Source: Rachycentron canadum
Taxonomy: Eukaryota > Chordata > Actinopteri > Carangiformes > Rachycentridae
Assembly (NCBI GenBank): GCA_038496675.1
Contig: CM076671.1
Span: 8,456,775-8,520,774 of the forward strand
Direction: 5' to 3'
DNA: 64,000 bases
The notes beneath the pieces were generated by a model. It was given only the letters and a program-made list of their open reading frames with translations. It had not been told where the DNA came from and did no database searches. A program made the position numbers and the translations under genes. Below, piece by piece: positions 1-10,726 of this stretch; the stretch's first letter is position 1; each line of letters opens with the position of its first letter.

Positions 1-3000
1 TACATTTGTATACTGTGCCTCCCCTGTAGTAATTTAAAGTGTCGGGAAAACGTCCAAGCCTTTGTTGATTTATTTAGAGGTGCAACAACGAGTAAAGTCA
101 TTGATAAATAAATGGGAAAAAAGGGGAAAAAAAGACACAGAATTACATAGTTAGATTAACTTTAAAGGCCTTTTCTGCCTGAGGTGTCACTGATGAGTTC
201 AGGTCATTTGTAAAGGCCTTGGCTGCTTTTATACTTTTCACTTCTTGAGATGGAGTGATGGGTGTTTCTCATTGGTTATTGTAAGTCAATAATTCAACCC
301 ACATCTGCTCTTCAGCTTTCATGCCAATGTAGTGAAGATTAGCTCTGTCTTGCCAATTGACAAAGTTAAATCTTTGTGTTTTATAGGATGCAGTTTCTAA
401 TTGGCTAATGTTGGAATGTATGACTGTAGGATATTCAGGGGATTTGTGTTAGATTATGCAGTGTAGTACTGTTGTTCCTACACACTTTAGAGCATTTATC
501 TGTACCTAAACTGGATTGCACCTGTTATTGTTGATATTAGCTTTACACTCAACTGGAGAACCAATTTAGTTTGATGGATAATGTGACTAGACTTTGTTTG
601 TTGTTAAATTGTAAGATGAATGAAATAAGATTGTATCCAGGTTTGTGCCAAATGCTTTAGTCAGGTTTTTATCAGGTAAGTTCAGGTTTGTAGGATCTGT
701 GTTTGCAAAGAGATCAAGACAGAATACATGTGATGTATCTGTCTGAATCCAGTTCACTTCCAGTTATATTTATGCATCCAAGAAACAAGTGCAAAATATA
801 GTGTAATGCTTCTGGTGGTCCCATGGGAAAATAATGTAAAGTGGTATGAAGTGAAGGAAGGAAATCAATTTATAAATCAGTTTAGGATACCTTCAGGATT
901 CATTGATCAGAAACATTTATTGTTAGGAATATTGCGTATCTTAGTGCTTACACCTGAGAGGAGACATATGGTACCAATAAACTACAGAACAAGTTAGTGT
1001 AATAAGTAGAGTAGAAGTGCTATGCTTCCTATTTACAGGAACAGTTTTACATTTTGGGAAATATATGCTTTTTTTGGTGAGATTTAAATGAAAAGATTGA
1101 CACTGCTCTCATGTCCCTACGATGTATACGAAGCTTTGGCTGAGCTTAGCTGATCTCATCAAAAATTGTTGTTTTTGCACTTTGATCTTTGTAAAAATTG
1201 GACACAGGTGATGGGATGTGTTAATTCGTGAACTTTAGAGATGTTATTAGATGGCTAACTGTTTCCCCCTGTTTGCAGTCATTGTGCTAAGATAAGCTAA
1301 TCAGCTGCTAGCTGCAAGTTAGCTTTGCATCTTTGGAAAAACAGGGAAACAGCTGACCTGGCTTAAGGTAACATTATCCACCTGCCAACACCTTTAAAGT
1401 CCGCTAGTTAAATGTCTAATCTGTACAAAAAGAGTTGGATAATGACAATTAATGAATTACATGGCTATATATCTCCCAGACTGTTTCTTTAAGTTATTAG
1501 TCACCAATGTTGTGTTTCTGAAACGCTTTTTAGGAATATCGTTTGTGTTGACACTTATTTAGAGCTACCTCTGTGAGACAGAACTTAACCTATAATGAAT
1601 TTACAAATATATAAATGCAGAGTCACTGAACAACAGGGATGAGAGGAAATGGCCGTGGTGGTTGTTTTATGTAAAAGGTTAAAAATGTGTTTAAGAATAA
1701 CTCCCAGTGAAATCACAATCAAAATCCAATACTTCTATGATTAATTCCCCATATTTATAAGTGTAATTACACTAAAGTGCTTCCTAAAAATATTTATAAA
1801 AAGATGATTTCATTGACCTTAAAGAGAAACAGAATTTTGCCATTTTTTTCCTTTCTTTATTTTTATTCTTAGAAGTCCAGATATATCAGAGAATATATTT
1901 GTATTGCTGTACATAAAAACTGTATTTAAATGCTTGTATTGCCTAAATGCTAACGTTTGCTATATATACTGCTATATATATTGTCTATATATAGTTAAAA
2001 GCAGAGTATAAATATATATATATATATAAATCTACACAATGTGGTTACTATGCTTGTGCCATAACGGTCATGCTGGCGTCACTTTATATCACAGCTAATG
2101 TGTGATTACTGTAATATGCNTGATATAGTAATAAATATAAAATGGGTTTGTGTTGTTTTTTATTTGTTTATGTGTCAATTCGATATTGATCACACTGATT
2201 AGTATGATAAACGACGACTGAGTCACTCACAACTTGTAGTTGTTAGTGACAAGCAGACTTTTGACTCTATGTGCAAACAGATGTGCCTCAGGATGAACAG
2301 ATGATTGATGGACTTCACCACAAGCGCGTTTGTTCACATGCACAGACGTGGTTCCCGACCTCACAGCTGGCAAATCGCTTGCAAAACAACAGGTGAAAAG
2401 GTCCAATTACTTTTGGTAAGGTGACTACATCAAGCGCTCCTCCCTGGGAAGACACTGCCTTCTTCAAGTGCCACCACGTCCCCTAATTATAGGCTGCATA
2501 TATTCTTCCTTTGTTCTTCCCTCCTGACCTCAGCCTGCGTGTGTCCTGTGAGTTACCTTATTTAATTTACCTTTTTATTGCACAACTCTTTAAGTTTGAC
2601 ACTAATTGTGTTCTCTTCACAGAGCTAATACCACACGCACAGGTGTGTTCAAGGCAGCAGCACAGTTCAGCTTCAGTTTGAGCTGTAAAAATGATGCACT
2701 CAGTTTCGTCTCTTGGTTTGTGAACCAGTCTGAAAGAAGCTGCAAGATGAGAAAACTGAGCTCAAATGTTATGATGAAAAATCCACTGCAGGGTCATTCA
2801 TCTGATGCGACAACAGCCCCGTCCCTGCTGGTTTCAGGCTCCCACTCAGCCACAAGAGCTGGAAAAAAAAAGGCTTTTTTTATGAATTAATAGATCATAT
2901 AACTGCAATTTATCAACATGGCAAGAAAAAAATGCCAAAACCAAAAAAAAAGGTAGGCGGCCTGGTGTCCACATTCATGGCTGATGAGTTCACAACAACA

Positions 3001-3400
3001 GTTTGAAGATGACGTGCCAGGTTCTTCTAAGAACCATTTCACAGCATAATTTACTGTGGATATTTGGACCTTGTTTTTCACTGAGCCAGTGTCCAACCCT
3101 CCTGAGATCCACAGTGGGATCTTAGCTCTTAATGCTGATTGACGTCATTTCCACTTCACAGTACCACCAGGTTTGTGAGGTCAACCAGCATTTATGTAAC
3201 TGAATTTGTTCGTGTTATCCTTTTATAATTCATTATTAATCAGATCAGTCATCTAGTTTTTCCTAGAAAGGAAATTAAATGAATATCTTGACCCCATTCG
3301 CACTAACTACAGTTTATGTGCTTTCCAGTCACATGAAAACCTGAACAAACTGTGTTTAATGCTCATTAACACATCTGATTGAAAACAAAACAGCTCTCAT
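1..3400. other. Intergenic region, no gene seen
   Basis: No exon-like reading frame with plausible splice sites was found. The stretch holds the family A repeat, an AT-rich block of TA runs at about 1960-2030, one ambiguous base (n) at 2120, and AT-rich unique sequence. Short reading frames here (806-997 and 2606-2890) lack any recognisable protein features. Confidence 0.6.
1031..1445. repeat. Interspersed repeat family A, rearranged copy
   Basis: A sense segment (about 1040-1140, starting near 'attttgggaaatatatgc') is followed by an antisense segment (about 1210-1310) and then a sense segment (about 1315-1440). The last two share 'gttagct', 'aacagggaaacagct' and 'taaag..tagttaa' cores in opposite orientation. 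Fragments of the same family recur at 4635-4705 and 14620-14720. The consensus is familiar from percomorph genomes, but I cannot assign a named superfamily from sequence alone. Confidence 0.65.
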
Positions 3401-3431
3401 AATGAACTGCTGCCATTTTGTGAATGGGCAG

Positions 3432-3442
3432 ATTATATATAT
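3432..3442 (+). promoter_or_regulatory. Probable TATA box of the bdh1-like gene
   Basis: A 'ttatatatatt' run is followed by GC-rich sequence about 70 bases before the chosen ATG at 3507. It would place transcription initiation near 3460-3470. That argues against the upstream in-frame ATG at 3459 and supports 3507 as the start codon. Confidence 0.45.
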
Positions 3443-3506
3443 TTGCGGGGTAGGGCACATGAACAGACAGTCCTCAGACGCGGTGGTTCACAGACGCTTC
3501 ATCAGC

Positions 3507-5365
3507 ATGAACACACTTTTCTTCATCGGCCAAATCATTGGCATCGGCTCCATGTCTGCCATCCTGCTCTTCCTCCTTGCCAAACTACTTTTCCACCACT
3601 GCAGCAGCCATGTGCAGGATGGGTACGGCCATGGTGTACTGATAACAGGCTGTGACAGTGGCTTTGGACACCAGCTGGCTCAGTGTTTGGACCACAAAGG
3701 GTTTGTGGTCTTTGCTGGATGTTTGTATCCAGAAGGAGCTGGAGCCCAGAGTCTGGCCAGACACAGCTCCAGTAATCTGAAAATCCTCAAACTGGATGTC
3801 ACCAGTGACGAAGATGTGCAACGAGCAAAGAGGATGGTCCAGGACAACCTGCCAGAGAAAGGTGAGACATTAGCACACTGTAAAAAAATGACTGGAACTG
3901 TGGAAGCTTATTGCTGTCAAAAAAAAAGTGATTAAAAAAATTAAATAAATGTAATTTGACTCAATTTTGTTTTGCAAAATCAAAACTATGAGGCTTGTTA
4001 TTGTGAGATATTTGGAAATTTGAGTAATAGATGTTTTAGATAATGTTGACTCACTGTCCAAAAAAATGACAAGAAAAATGTGACTTTCATGAAAGAAACT
4101 TTCTGCAGAATAACATGATCTCTACATTTTGTCAGGTCTGTGGGCAGTTGTGAACAACGCAGGGATCTCAGACTGGGCTGAGGTCGAATGGAGCACGATT
4201 GAAGATTTCAGCAACATGGTCGACGTCAACCTGTTGGGCTGCATCAGGACCTCCATCGCATTTCTGCCTTTGGTCCGCGCTGCCAAAGGTACATAAACCT
4301 CAAACTTACTGCACAATCATTTCACATTCTTATTGGAAAAAAAACCCTCATGTTTCTTGAATTTGTGTTTTTCTGACGGCTGCAGGTCGGATGGTTTATG
4401 TGTCAAGCATCTTTGCCTTCTTCAACTGCCTGAACATGGGAGCGTACAGTGTGTCAAAGAGGGGACTGGAGGCGTTTGCAGATTGCTTGAGAGTCGAAAT
4501 GGCCAGTTTTGGTGTGAAGGTAAAGCACACAGATACCTTCTGACGCTGTGAACTGTTGTGACACAATGCAGTGTTGAGTGTGTTGATGTCAGTACATCAT
4601 GTACGAGTTCCACCTTTTAACACTTCCTTTAAAAGAGGTAGATGAGAGGATGCAGACTCTTCATGTCTGTACAGTAAATATGAAGCTACAGCCACAACAA
4701 ACAGGATATCAAGTTAAAATTTAGATTTAATTTAATATGTATGGAAGCTCAGTTATTTAATGGAAAAGTCAAAATCTTGGGATCGTAATTAAAAAATCTC
4801 ACTTTTTGTAATTTTTATGTTGTTTAAATGTAGAAAAGTAGGGGTTTTTTTAAATTTTCTCAAAGTCAAAACTGTTTAAATAAGTTGAAATGCCGTATCT
4901 TCTTATTGTGATCAAATGACAAAACATTTTCTCTTATTTTAATTTAAGAATTTATAAAAACAAAATACAATGTCTAACTTGAACATTTACCACTTCCAGG
5001 TCAGCATCATCCAGCCGGGGAATTTTGGCCAAGCCACCAACATCTTGAAGATGAAAACAGGTTTGGATATGTGGGAGAAACTAGACGATGAACGAAGGCA
5101 AACTTTCAACCGACAGTACTTTGACCTGGCCAGTGAGTACTTCATGTCAACGTGTAAGGCGGGATTCAAGGACGCCGACCTGGTCATCAACGCCATGGTG
5201 CATGCAGTCACGTCTGCTCAGCCGAAACGCAGATATCTGCTGGTTTCTGCCATGGATAGGTTTTTCTTCCAGCTCTTCCCTTTTCTCCCCACCGTCCTCA
5301 CTGATGCTGTGTTTTCTCTCAGCTCTATGTACACAACAAGAGAAAAGATGCTTTACGCTAAGTAG
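3507..5365 (+). CDS. bdh1: D-beta-hydroxybutyrate dehydrogenase-like short-chain dehydrogenase (bdh1-like)
   Basis: Coding exons 3507-3861, 4136-4288, 4386-4519 and 5000-5365 join in frame to 336 codons including stop, near the usual BDH1 length. Classical SDR features are present: cofactor loop TGCDSGFG, the NNAGIS motif, catalytic serine in VSS, and Y-S-V-S-K fourteen residues on. After these come an IQPGNF segment and a 'GCL' patch after the second strand, as in BDH1. The family oxidises (R)-3-hydroxybutyrate to acetoacetate with NAD in mitochondria. The N-terminus is a long hydrophobic stretch (roughly residues 4-27) resembling a membrane anchor, so localisation may differ from mammalian BDH1. 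Intron 3 carries a family A repeat fragment. HSD17B2/RDH-type SDRs are the alternative, but the QPGNF and C-terminal half fit BDH1 better. Confidence 0.8.
4635..4705 (+). repeat. Family A repeat fragment in bdh1-like intron 3
   Basis: 'tagatgaga.gat' followed by 'catgtctgtacagtaaata' and 'gaagctacagcc' matches the 5' portion of the copy at 1040-1140 ('ctcatgtccctacgatgta...cgaagct'). Confidence 0.6.
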
Positions 5366-5413
5366 GAAAGAGATGTTGGTTGTTATGGTTCACTCTGTGA
5401 GTTTCTCTGTTGG

Positions 5414-5419
5414 AATAAA
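5414..5419 (+). promoter_or_regulatory. Poly(A) signal of the bdh1-like gene
   Basis: An AATAAA hexamer lies 49 bases after the TAG stop, in T-rich sequence. It gives a very short 3' UTR. Confidence 0.6.
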
Positions 5420-6674
5420 AGTTACACTTTTTCCATGAATGGTTCTTTTGTATTTATTTCTGATCATTTATTTAGTTAATCTACTTATTCTGTTGTTATT
5501 AGACCTCAAATTTACAGATAAATACACACATACATGTGGACATACGGGGCATACCTGTTCTTATTGCAGCAGAAAGGGAAAGAAAATGCAGAGAATAGCT
5601 CTGAAAAGGAAAGGGAGGGGAGAGAGTTGGTAAATCAGACACACCTGTGAGCTGATAGGAGGGAAAAAGACTCCTCACAAACAGAGGAGAGAGAGACAGC
5701 GTCATATCTCAAAGTAAACAGGGTGACAGTTGTTCTCAGAACCAGATGGATGAATGGAAATGAGCTGATCCCTGGAGTGGGTGTGGATGGACCTACCTCT
5801 GAGACCCGTTTGGACACAGCACTGGTCTCTATTCGACCAACAAAAGTTAAGGCTCCTTTTCTGCAGCTCTCTTCCCTCTGGTTAATGCGCAGCACCTCTC
5901 TCACACATGCAAACACCGAAATCAACTGCATCAATTGTTGCATCTCCTGAACTGAAAGGTTGATGATTATCTGGAGTCCTTCAGATATGGTTTTTATCTG
6001 ATCACAAGATTTCATCGGTGAATATTAATAAACTATGATTTTAATAATTAAATCAATATAATATACTGTGAGACTGCCACCAGGCTGAAGGCAAATACTA
6101 CACAATTATATCAGCTGTTGGCTTTATCTTCAAATACGCCCTCGGTTTAGTGCACTGCCCATGTCGCTCCGGCCTCACACTACAGTTTATAATCTATTTT
6201 ACTTTATTTTGACTCTGATGACACATTTTGGAAATGAAACTGGTTTAATTGTTAGCCTGAGCCACGAGGCACTGTCATGTGGTTAATTATTGATATTACA
6301 TACATGGCAACGAAGAGCAGCTCTGTCTTCAACTATGTCCTCAGATTAACATCCTTCACACGACACCATTGATTAAATTAATTCACTCTTTAAAATTATT
6401 ATCATTATTATAGACTTGCTTTTATGTAATGGCATCTTTTTATTTCTTTTTACTTCACCTGGCCTCCCTTTACTCTTTGCTATGTTATCCTGTTATCACT
6501 TATTATATTGGTTATTATTATTATTATTATTATTACTTTTCCCTGTTGTTCCTTTGCTGTGTGTGTGCATACATGGTATCTGCTCCCTGTTTTATTTTGT
6601 ATTAGTATTTTGTTTTGTTGTTTGCTTTTGTCCTGCACTTTCTAAACTTAGTTTTTAAAGGTGCTACGTAAATA

Positions 6675-6676
<2 letters not shown>

Positions 6677-6705
<29 letters not shown>
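6677..6705. repeat. (ATT)n microsatellite
   Basis: About ten tandem att/tta units. A shorter run of the same unit lies at 6508-6532. Confidence 0.9.
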
Positions 6706-6708
<3 letters not shown>

Positions 6709-7189
6709 TGTAAGTGTGAGTCTGAGACCAGGCTGAATACAAATACAACCCGACTATGGCTGTAGGCTCTGTCTTCACCTACGTCTGCAGATTAGCATCC
6801 TACACATGACAATACAAATAAATTGCAATGCAATGCAGATACAAATTGCAGACAGAGTTGAAGACACTGTCCTGTAGTTTGCAGTGTCCATGTACAACAA
6901 TATATTAAATGATAGATAATGATAATCTTCCCCCTCTTCATTTTGATAATTGATGTTCCATGGCTATAATCAATACTGGAAAAAATCCTGGAAGATCCAT
7001 CCTCCTCTTCCCTCCCATGAAATCAAGATTTTATTTTGCTTTTTGGGGACTAAGTGTCAACCAGGGATCAGTCAGGTTAGGGTTAGGTAAGGATTTGATA
7101 TTGACATAACTTTTGCTTCCTGGAAAACAAGGGGGGGAAATGGCACATTACTTCTCTTGTCAATGAAAACGTGAATTCATAGAAATAAA

Positions 7190-7522
7190 ACACTAATTTA
7201 ACAAGCTTCAACCAGATGCTGCTGATGTAACCTTTTCAATAGCTGGAACCAATGGTTATTTTCAGTGATTAATGTGCTGATTATTTTATACATAATCCTT
7301 TAATTGTTTAGTTTATTTAGAAATGGCACTAACCACCTCTTAAAGACGCGGTGATGATGAGTATTTTTCTTTAACTGTCACATGTAATTCGGAAAAACAT
7401 CAAATACTCACATTGCACAAGCTGCACACAAGTGGATATCAGCCAATGTGTTTGAAAAACTGACAAAGCTGATGATAAATATTCTGCTGATCAATTAATC
7501 AACCTATTGTTGCAGCTCTACT
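7190..7522 (+). repeat. Family B interspersed repeat, near full-length copy
   Basis: The copy has an early 'ggttattttcagtgattaatgt' type core and ends in 'attgttgcagctcta'. The same blocks recur elsewhere: sense copies near 36130-36260, 55220-55380, 61290-61400 and 63740-63970, an antisense copy at 19720-19875, and fragments near 27930, 30670-30800 and 35300-35420. The pattern is typical of a high-copy non-autonomous fish element. I did not determine its superfamily. Confidence 0.65.
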
Positions 7523-10500
7523 AACTTTACTGAGCCAGTTCTATGATTTTCTGATGTCTCTTGACCATTTCTAATGTTACACCATATATTTCAGTGTTTG
7601 CTCGATCCCCGTTTGAGCTACGGGTTTTTTTCATTTTAACAGACTTCATGAATGTAAAGCGTCAGTAAAAAGTGGTACCAGACGCTGCCAAATTGACATG
7701 AAAAATAAAGCCTAAGTACAGGAGAATAAATCTTTTCATTTTAAATTATAATTTTAACGTCAGATTTTAACTCCAGCGAAGCAGCGGGCAGGGTTTAGAC
7801 ATGATGGAGGGTTAAATGAGTTTTTCAGACTGTACTCTTGTATTTGTCGTAATTTCTCAGAACTTTTATTTCTCCCTCATTATATCCCATGAAACCATAA
7901 AACACTCTCTCTGCTCACGCTTTAATAGACTTTACTAACTGATTTTGCTTTTGCCAAGTTACACAATGAAAGCATTGTTCTGGTTGTGTATCAGTTTGTA
8001 CAAGAGTGTGAATGATGGGAATAAAACACAAATTCCTGTCATCTGAAACTACTTAATCCCTGCTGGATTAATTAAAACCTCTTTTCTTAGAGTGGTTTTC
8101 AGAGGGTTTCCAGCATGTGACATGTGGTGAAACACGTATAAACCCCGGTGTGCGTGCAAAGCATCCAAATAGGCTGCAGCTCTTCTCAGTAATGATCTCA
8201 GTCGACGTCAGGGTGGAGGTGACGAGGGCCATTTTTAGCCCTTTAATGGAATTGTCTCAACAACTACAGGAAGAAATCTGGATCCAGATTCATTTTCCCA
8301 AGAGGGTGAATCCAGTCCTGCTGGTTTTCATGCTCCCATGACTCTCGCTGGCTCAAAGGTCAAAGTTGAGGATGTTTACCAGTCATTGCTCTAAAGATAA
8401 AAAGGGGGTACATGAGCCGGTCTTAGATATTGATATATTCACCTCTGATGTCCTCAGCGAGTTGACCTGAAGCTGTGTCAACCCCCTTTCATTCCCACAG
8501 CCACAGAAAACAACAACCATGTTTGTTGATGTGCGTGTTTTGACGTTTTTTTATTACCACTTTCACCCACAAGCTCGATGTGTGATGTCGGATGATGAGC
8601 CAGCATTCGACACAGGTTTGACCTGGGCTGCTGCCAAGGGAAGCATAAAAACTGTCCCGTTACTGTTCCTCAGTGTTTTTGTTGTTCAGAAATAGCTGCA
8701 GAGAAAATTAGTATTTTTAATTATCAGAAAAATTGAATAACTCCTAAGCCTATCTCTTCTGCTAAAACCCTTTTTTTGTTCAGTGTTTATTTCAACATTA
8801 ATAAACATTTTATTTCCTGACACATAAAACTTGACAAACACAGCAGCATGGCAAATGCCCTTCAGAGGTTCTTATTTTTATTGGATTTATTGGATTTGAA
8901 CAAGCAGGAGCTTTAAATTTATCAGACAGGAAACCAGATTGTGGCAACAGAGTGAAAGTCAGGCAACAGGCAGCTGACACTGACCTGCGTGGTTCATCAA
9001 CAAGCACCACTGTACAGTTACAAAAAGAGTTTTTGGTGCCTGCTTCGGTTTGCATAAAGTGTTACTGTGACAACCGAGGCCCAATGGCTGCTGGGGGGAA
9101 AAAAAAACGACTGATATATACAGACATAAATGGATGACATTAAAACAGGAAAAGATAAAATGGGATAAGTCAAAAAAATGTAACTACTATTGGATGGAAA
9201 CTGATCTTTCCTGGAATAAATTCTTAGTTTAGGGCAGAAAAACTTCACCATTGGGTACAAAAAGGTTTAATAACCACTCGGACTGCTCCTAAAGATCAGT
9301 TTCATCGTGAATCAGCTCGACTACAACAAGAATATAATAATATAAGTGTGACTTCCCAGTCTGAGATGTTACATATGAACATCTAATAGAATTAATAACA
9401 GCATTAAGTGCAAAAAACAGTCAATCCTGGAAGAGATAAAAGCATAGATGACCTTCACCTGCCTTCATCTTTTCAAATGAGATTAATGACCTGATTTAGG
9501 CGAAAAAGCCCACGGCACAACTTTACTCATCTGAGCATGAAATAACTTCTTAAAGTCAAAGATTTTGGACAGAAAGCAAATCATTTCTACTGTCTACCTC
9601 TGTCTGTGTTAGTCCTCCAGTGAATTAACTTGAACTAAAGGACAAAGAAACACAAAAATAAATCCGATTATAGCGTATAAGTGAATGACTGGATGGTGTG
9701 AGTTAAGGCAACACACTGAGAGTGATGCTGTCATTTTCAGTCTGTGTATGATTCTGCTGCACCCAGCTGGAAATAATGAGAATTGCTATTAACGCACTTT
9801 AATGGGTTAGTTCACCAAAAAGTAGAATAGAAGTAGAAATATATTTGCAGCAGATAGTTTTCCTTTTGTTTGTCAAAGTGTTGAGATGTCTGTGGAGGGT
9901 AATATTTTTCACCCTATGACGAGAAATTGTATTGGATGTAGGATCTACAGTTGTGATGGTTCCTTCAAATTTTTCCTTGTAAAGTTTTTTGTATTTGTTT
10001 CATATCATTGTCAGACATCCCTGTATGATTCAGGACTGTGAGTTTGTGCGTATCCCAAAGGTTTGATTCACATGAGACTGAGTGGGAGCTGGATTGTGTC
10101 ATTGTATTCAGTCATGAGTCATGAGTCCATCTTTCCTTAAGTCTCTATTGGTCAGAACTTTGGCATAAAAGCATCCATTGATATTCATGTGAATCTCAGT
10201 GGAAACCATATCATTATATTCAGCTACAACAGTGTTTTCTGTGTTAATTATTGAAGGTGTCAATGCAGTTTCCACTACAGTTTCCACTTTGACACATGGG
10301 AATAGCCGGCAGCTATTTTGAGGACAAGTTACATCAGATCCTTCTTCTTTTTTCTTCTTCTTTATTCCTTTTGTCAGTTTGTCTTTTCTCTTCAGTAAAT
10401 GTTGCCAGCCAGTGTCATGAGAGGACAAGAAAATTCAGACCCAAACTAGAAACTAGATATTCTGTAGAAATTAAGTGACTAATAGAGAAATACAAGGCAG

Positions 10501-10695
10501 CACAAATTATTTTTTAATACACTTATTTGAAAATAGTTTAATTATTTAGTCATTTGAACCATTTATCGAGCTTTGTAGTTCCACATGTCCTGATGGGGGC
10601 TGCATCACATTTGTGATATTTGAAAAACAGAGGGAAATCAGGTCAAAAACATTCTCTTCCTCCCTGGGAAACTAATTATTCATTGGTTTAATAGA

Positions 10696-10705
10696 TTTAT
10701 TTATT
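10696..10705 (-). promoter_or_regulatory. Overlapping poly(A) signals of chrna2
   Basis: The minus strand carries two overlapping AATAAA hexamers 22-31 bases past the TAG stop at 10727-10729. They imply an extremely short 3' UTR unless a more distal site is used. Confidence 0.4.
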
Positions 10706-10726
10706 CTTCTGATATTAAGTGTGGAT

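Larger units (their letters stand above)
5420..10690. other. Intergenic region between two convergent genes
   Basis: I see no convincing gene. It holds a 126-codon antisense reading frame (5635-6015) of doubtful meaning, ATT-repeat microsatellites (6508-6532, 6677-6705), three degenerate copies of a local repeat (6060-6900), a family B interspersed repeat (about 7190-7522) and a 'ggttagttcacc' repeat edge near 9804. The rest is AT-rich and featureless. Confidence 0.55.

Noticed and set aside
2120..2120. Ambiguous base n
   Set aside because: A single unresolved base in intergenic AT-rich sequence with no consequence for any gene.
7073..7090. Telomere-like 'ggttagggttagg' (also near 33495)
   Set aside because: Only two or three imperfect units, too short to be an interstitial telomeric array.
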